In this document: piece after piece, positions 62,703 to 64,000 of the stretch | Layout of the letters: each line of letters starts with the position of its first letter | Position numbering within the stretch: position 1 is the first letter of the stretch | NCBI GenBank assembly: GCA_009746045.1 | Contig: RPFO01000369.1 | Location: forward strand, 59,749-123,748 | Length of the DNA stretch: 64,000 bases | Direction: 5' to 3' | Origin: Mesostigma viride | Lineage: Eukaryota; Streptophyta; Mesostigmatophyceae; Mesostigmatales; Mesostigmataceae | Translations under genes and position numbers: made by a program | Notes under the pieces: model-generated | Told to the model about the DNA's origin: nothing | The model's input: only the letters and a program-made list of their open reading frames with translations | Databases searched by the model: none

Positions 62703-63491
62703 GCTTCCCGTGGACTACGCGTTTGCAACTACGCGCCTAGTGCCGGGCGTACCTTTCTGGATTCTGGACTCTGCTGCATCCAGCCACATGAGCCCTAAGG
62801 AGGCTGACTTTATCAAGGTTCAGCCAACCAACCTGGCCATCCAGGGCTCCGGGGGCCGGCTGAAGGCTGTGGGGACGGGGACGCTCAAGCTACGAGTCGC
62901 CAACAAGGTGGTGCATCTGCCTCATGCTCTGCACGTGCCCTCTCTGGGTGCAAGGCTTCTTTCCGTGGCCCAGCTGCATCAGCAGGGACACGAGGTGAAC
63001 CTACTGCAGGGCATGGCATGCTTTGCAGGCAGCAATTGGTACCTATCACGGTGCAGAACAACGTCTACGGTTTACAAGAATCACAGACTGTGACTACCCC
63101 TGCTGCCCACCACACCACAGACAACCCTGCTGCACTATATTTGTGGCACTGGCGACTTGGACATGCAGGTGCTGAGCGCATTCGCAAGCTGGCGGCCATA
63201 CCTGCATCGAACATTACCATGCGGGCTCCAGGTGCGCCAGGCTGCCCGTCGTGCCCTGCTGGCATGATTAGGCGACGCTCCTTCGCTGCTGGGCAACCAC
63301 CCTCGACCGTGCCTCGTGCCAAGCTGCATGGGGACATCATGGGGCCGATGCAGCCATCACTGGGCGGTTCCCAGTACATTCTGGGCATCACTGACGACGC
63401 TACAAGGTGGCGTTGGTCTTTTCCTATGCGCCAGAAGAGTGAGGTGCCACTGCACTTCGACCGACTGCTGTCAAGGGATATCAGGCCCTAC
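62661..63491 (+). pseudogene. Copia protease and integrase N-terminal region
   Basis: In the frame ending at 63093 the protease has PFWILDSAASSHMSP (catalytic Asp) and the usual LHVPSLGARLLSVAQL block. The next frame (to 63497) has the pre-integrase finger LWHWRLGHAGAERIRKL with CPSCPAGM, then the integrase start AKLHGDIMGPM (first catalytic Asp) and ITDDATRWRWSF. It is cut off before the second Asp by the LTR starting at 63492. A one-base shift near 63040 separates the two frames. Confidence 0.82.
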
Positions 63492-64000
63492 AGTTAGCAT
63501 ATTGGTGATGCAATATGCTAAGCATACCATACTTGAAGTGGCCTTTCCAACGCCGTGCTAAACGCCTTATTTGGACAAGGAACTTGAGAGTTATCAAGTC
63601 CCGAAGTAATGCCGCCGGACGCTACAGTAGTACCAGGACTAGGGACACGTGAGGGACAGGGCACGTGGCAGTGTTGGGTGAACCATCACAAGTTACGTGT
63701 CACAGGACCAACTGTCACTAGGAGGTAGTAACTGTGGTCAGTTTTGGTTGATGGTACCAAGAATGTCACAGGACTTCAGGACTGGCAGTCCTGCAGGCCT
63801 GGGATGTACGGGTACTTGTCATGACGCATAAATCCAGAGCGTTACTGTCATTCATGAAGGAAAGACGTCCTGGATTGATGCAACCAAGGAAAACTGACAG
63901 TGGCGGACCTGCCAAGGCGTGCAAGGCCTGGCAGCAATGGTGAAACCTAGAAAGGCTCGGACACAGCAGTGGCCAAGCGTCTTTTCCCAACACTGTCCGT
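63492..64000 (+). mobile_element. LTR-like start of another element related to the AGTT/AACT copia family (runs off window)
   Basis: It begins AGTTAGCATATTGG, with a terminal hairpin TTAGCATATTG / CAATATGCTAA. The AGTT start and hairpin parallel the copia LTR at 24239. Further in, TTTCCAACG and AACGCC.TATTTGG then AAGG.AC occur in the same order and spacing as CTTTCCAACGGC and AACGCCTCATTTGG at about 24278-24320. The rest has diverged. No gene is seen in the 500 bp available. Confidence 0.6.

Larger units (their letters stand above)
61821..63491 (+). mobile_element. Copia-type retrotransposon fragment (primer site, Gag, protease, integrase start)
   Basis: TGGTATCGGAGGAG at 61821-61834 is the tRNA-iMet primer site. 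Gag, a copia protease and the start of integrase follow in the normal copia order, unlike the element at 30162-37987. All but seven bases of the 5' LTR have been displaced by the tyrosine-recombinase element. The 3' part is cut at 63492 by another LTR. Stops and frameshifts show it is not functional as sequenced. Confidence 0.85.

Overview
The window is eukaryotic nuclear DNA made almost wholly of nested transposable elements. I found no host housekeeping gene, rRNA or complete tRNA. The mix is Ty1/copia and Ty3/gypsy LTR retrotransposons, a tyrosine-recombinase retrotransposon, piggyBac-like and CACTA-like DNA elements, fold-backs and long CT, CCCA and GT microsatellites. This suits a repeat-rich protist or plant genome; a green-lineage alga is my guess, but the sequence does not prove the host.

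Region 1 (1-24856): a 5'-truncated copia element on the + strand (Pol C-terminus 695-1785, 3' LTR 24239-24856). It is split by a 21.5-kb CACTA-like element (2427-23919) with 12-bp terminal inverted repeats, TG target duplication and inverted (TGAGAAA) arrays at both ends. Inside are a giant interrupted palindrome and a 5887-bp tandem duplication. They carry a small LTR element (twice), a 1.77-kb insertion in its LTR (twice), a TTAA-flanked piggyBac-like element, and five copies of a ubiquitin-like exon.

Region 2 (24857-30161): no genes; fold-back elements, one 1 kb long with tRNA B-box-like sequences in both arms, and microsatellites flanked by a 130-150 bp duplication.

Region 3 (30162-37987, minus): a complete copy of the same copia family. 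It has GGTAT target duplication, nearly identical 617-bp LTRs with unusual AGTT/AACT ends, an unknown first ORF, Gag, and a 1161-codon Pol in the unusual order integrase, protease, RT, RNase H.

Region 4 (37993-40478): no recognisable gene.

Region 5 (40479-60139, minus): a Ty3/gypsy chromovirus. It encodes a viroplasmin-like protein, Gag, protease, RT, RNase H, integrase plus chromodomain, and a large unknown downstream ORF. Its 3' LTR holds a very young gag-only copia element (40883-43662). Its 5' LTR holds a tyrosine-recombinase retrotransposon (53887 to about 60116) with Ngaro/PAT-type split direct repeats and one 1305-codon RT-RNase H-recombinase ORF.

Region 6 (60140-64000): the 3' part of a second tyrosine-recombinase element, which ends 7 bp from a tRNA-iMet primer site of another copia element (gag-protease-integrase, 61821-63491). 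That element is cut at 63492 by an LTR related to the AGTT/AACT copia family, which runs off the window.
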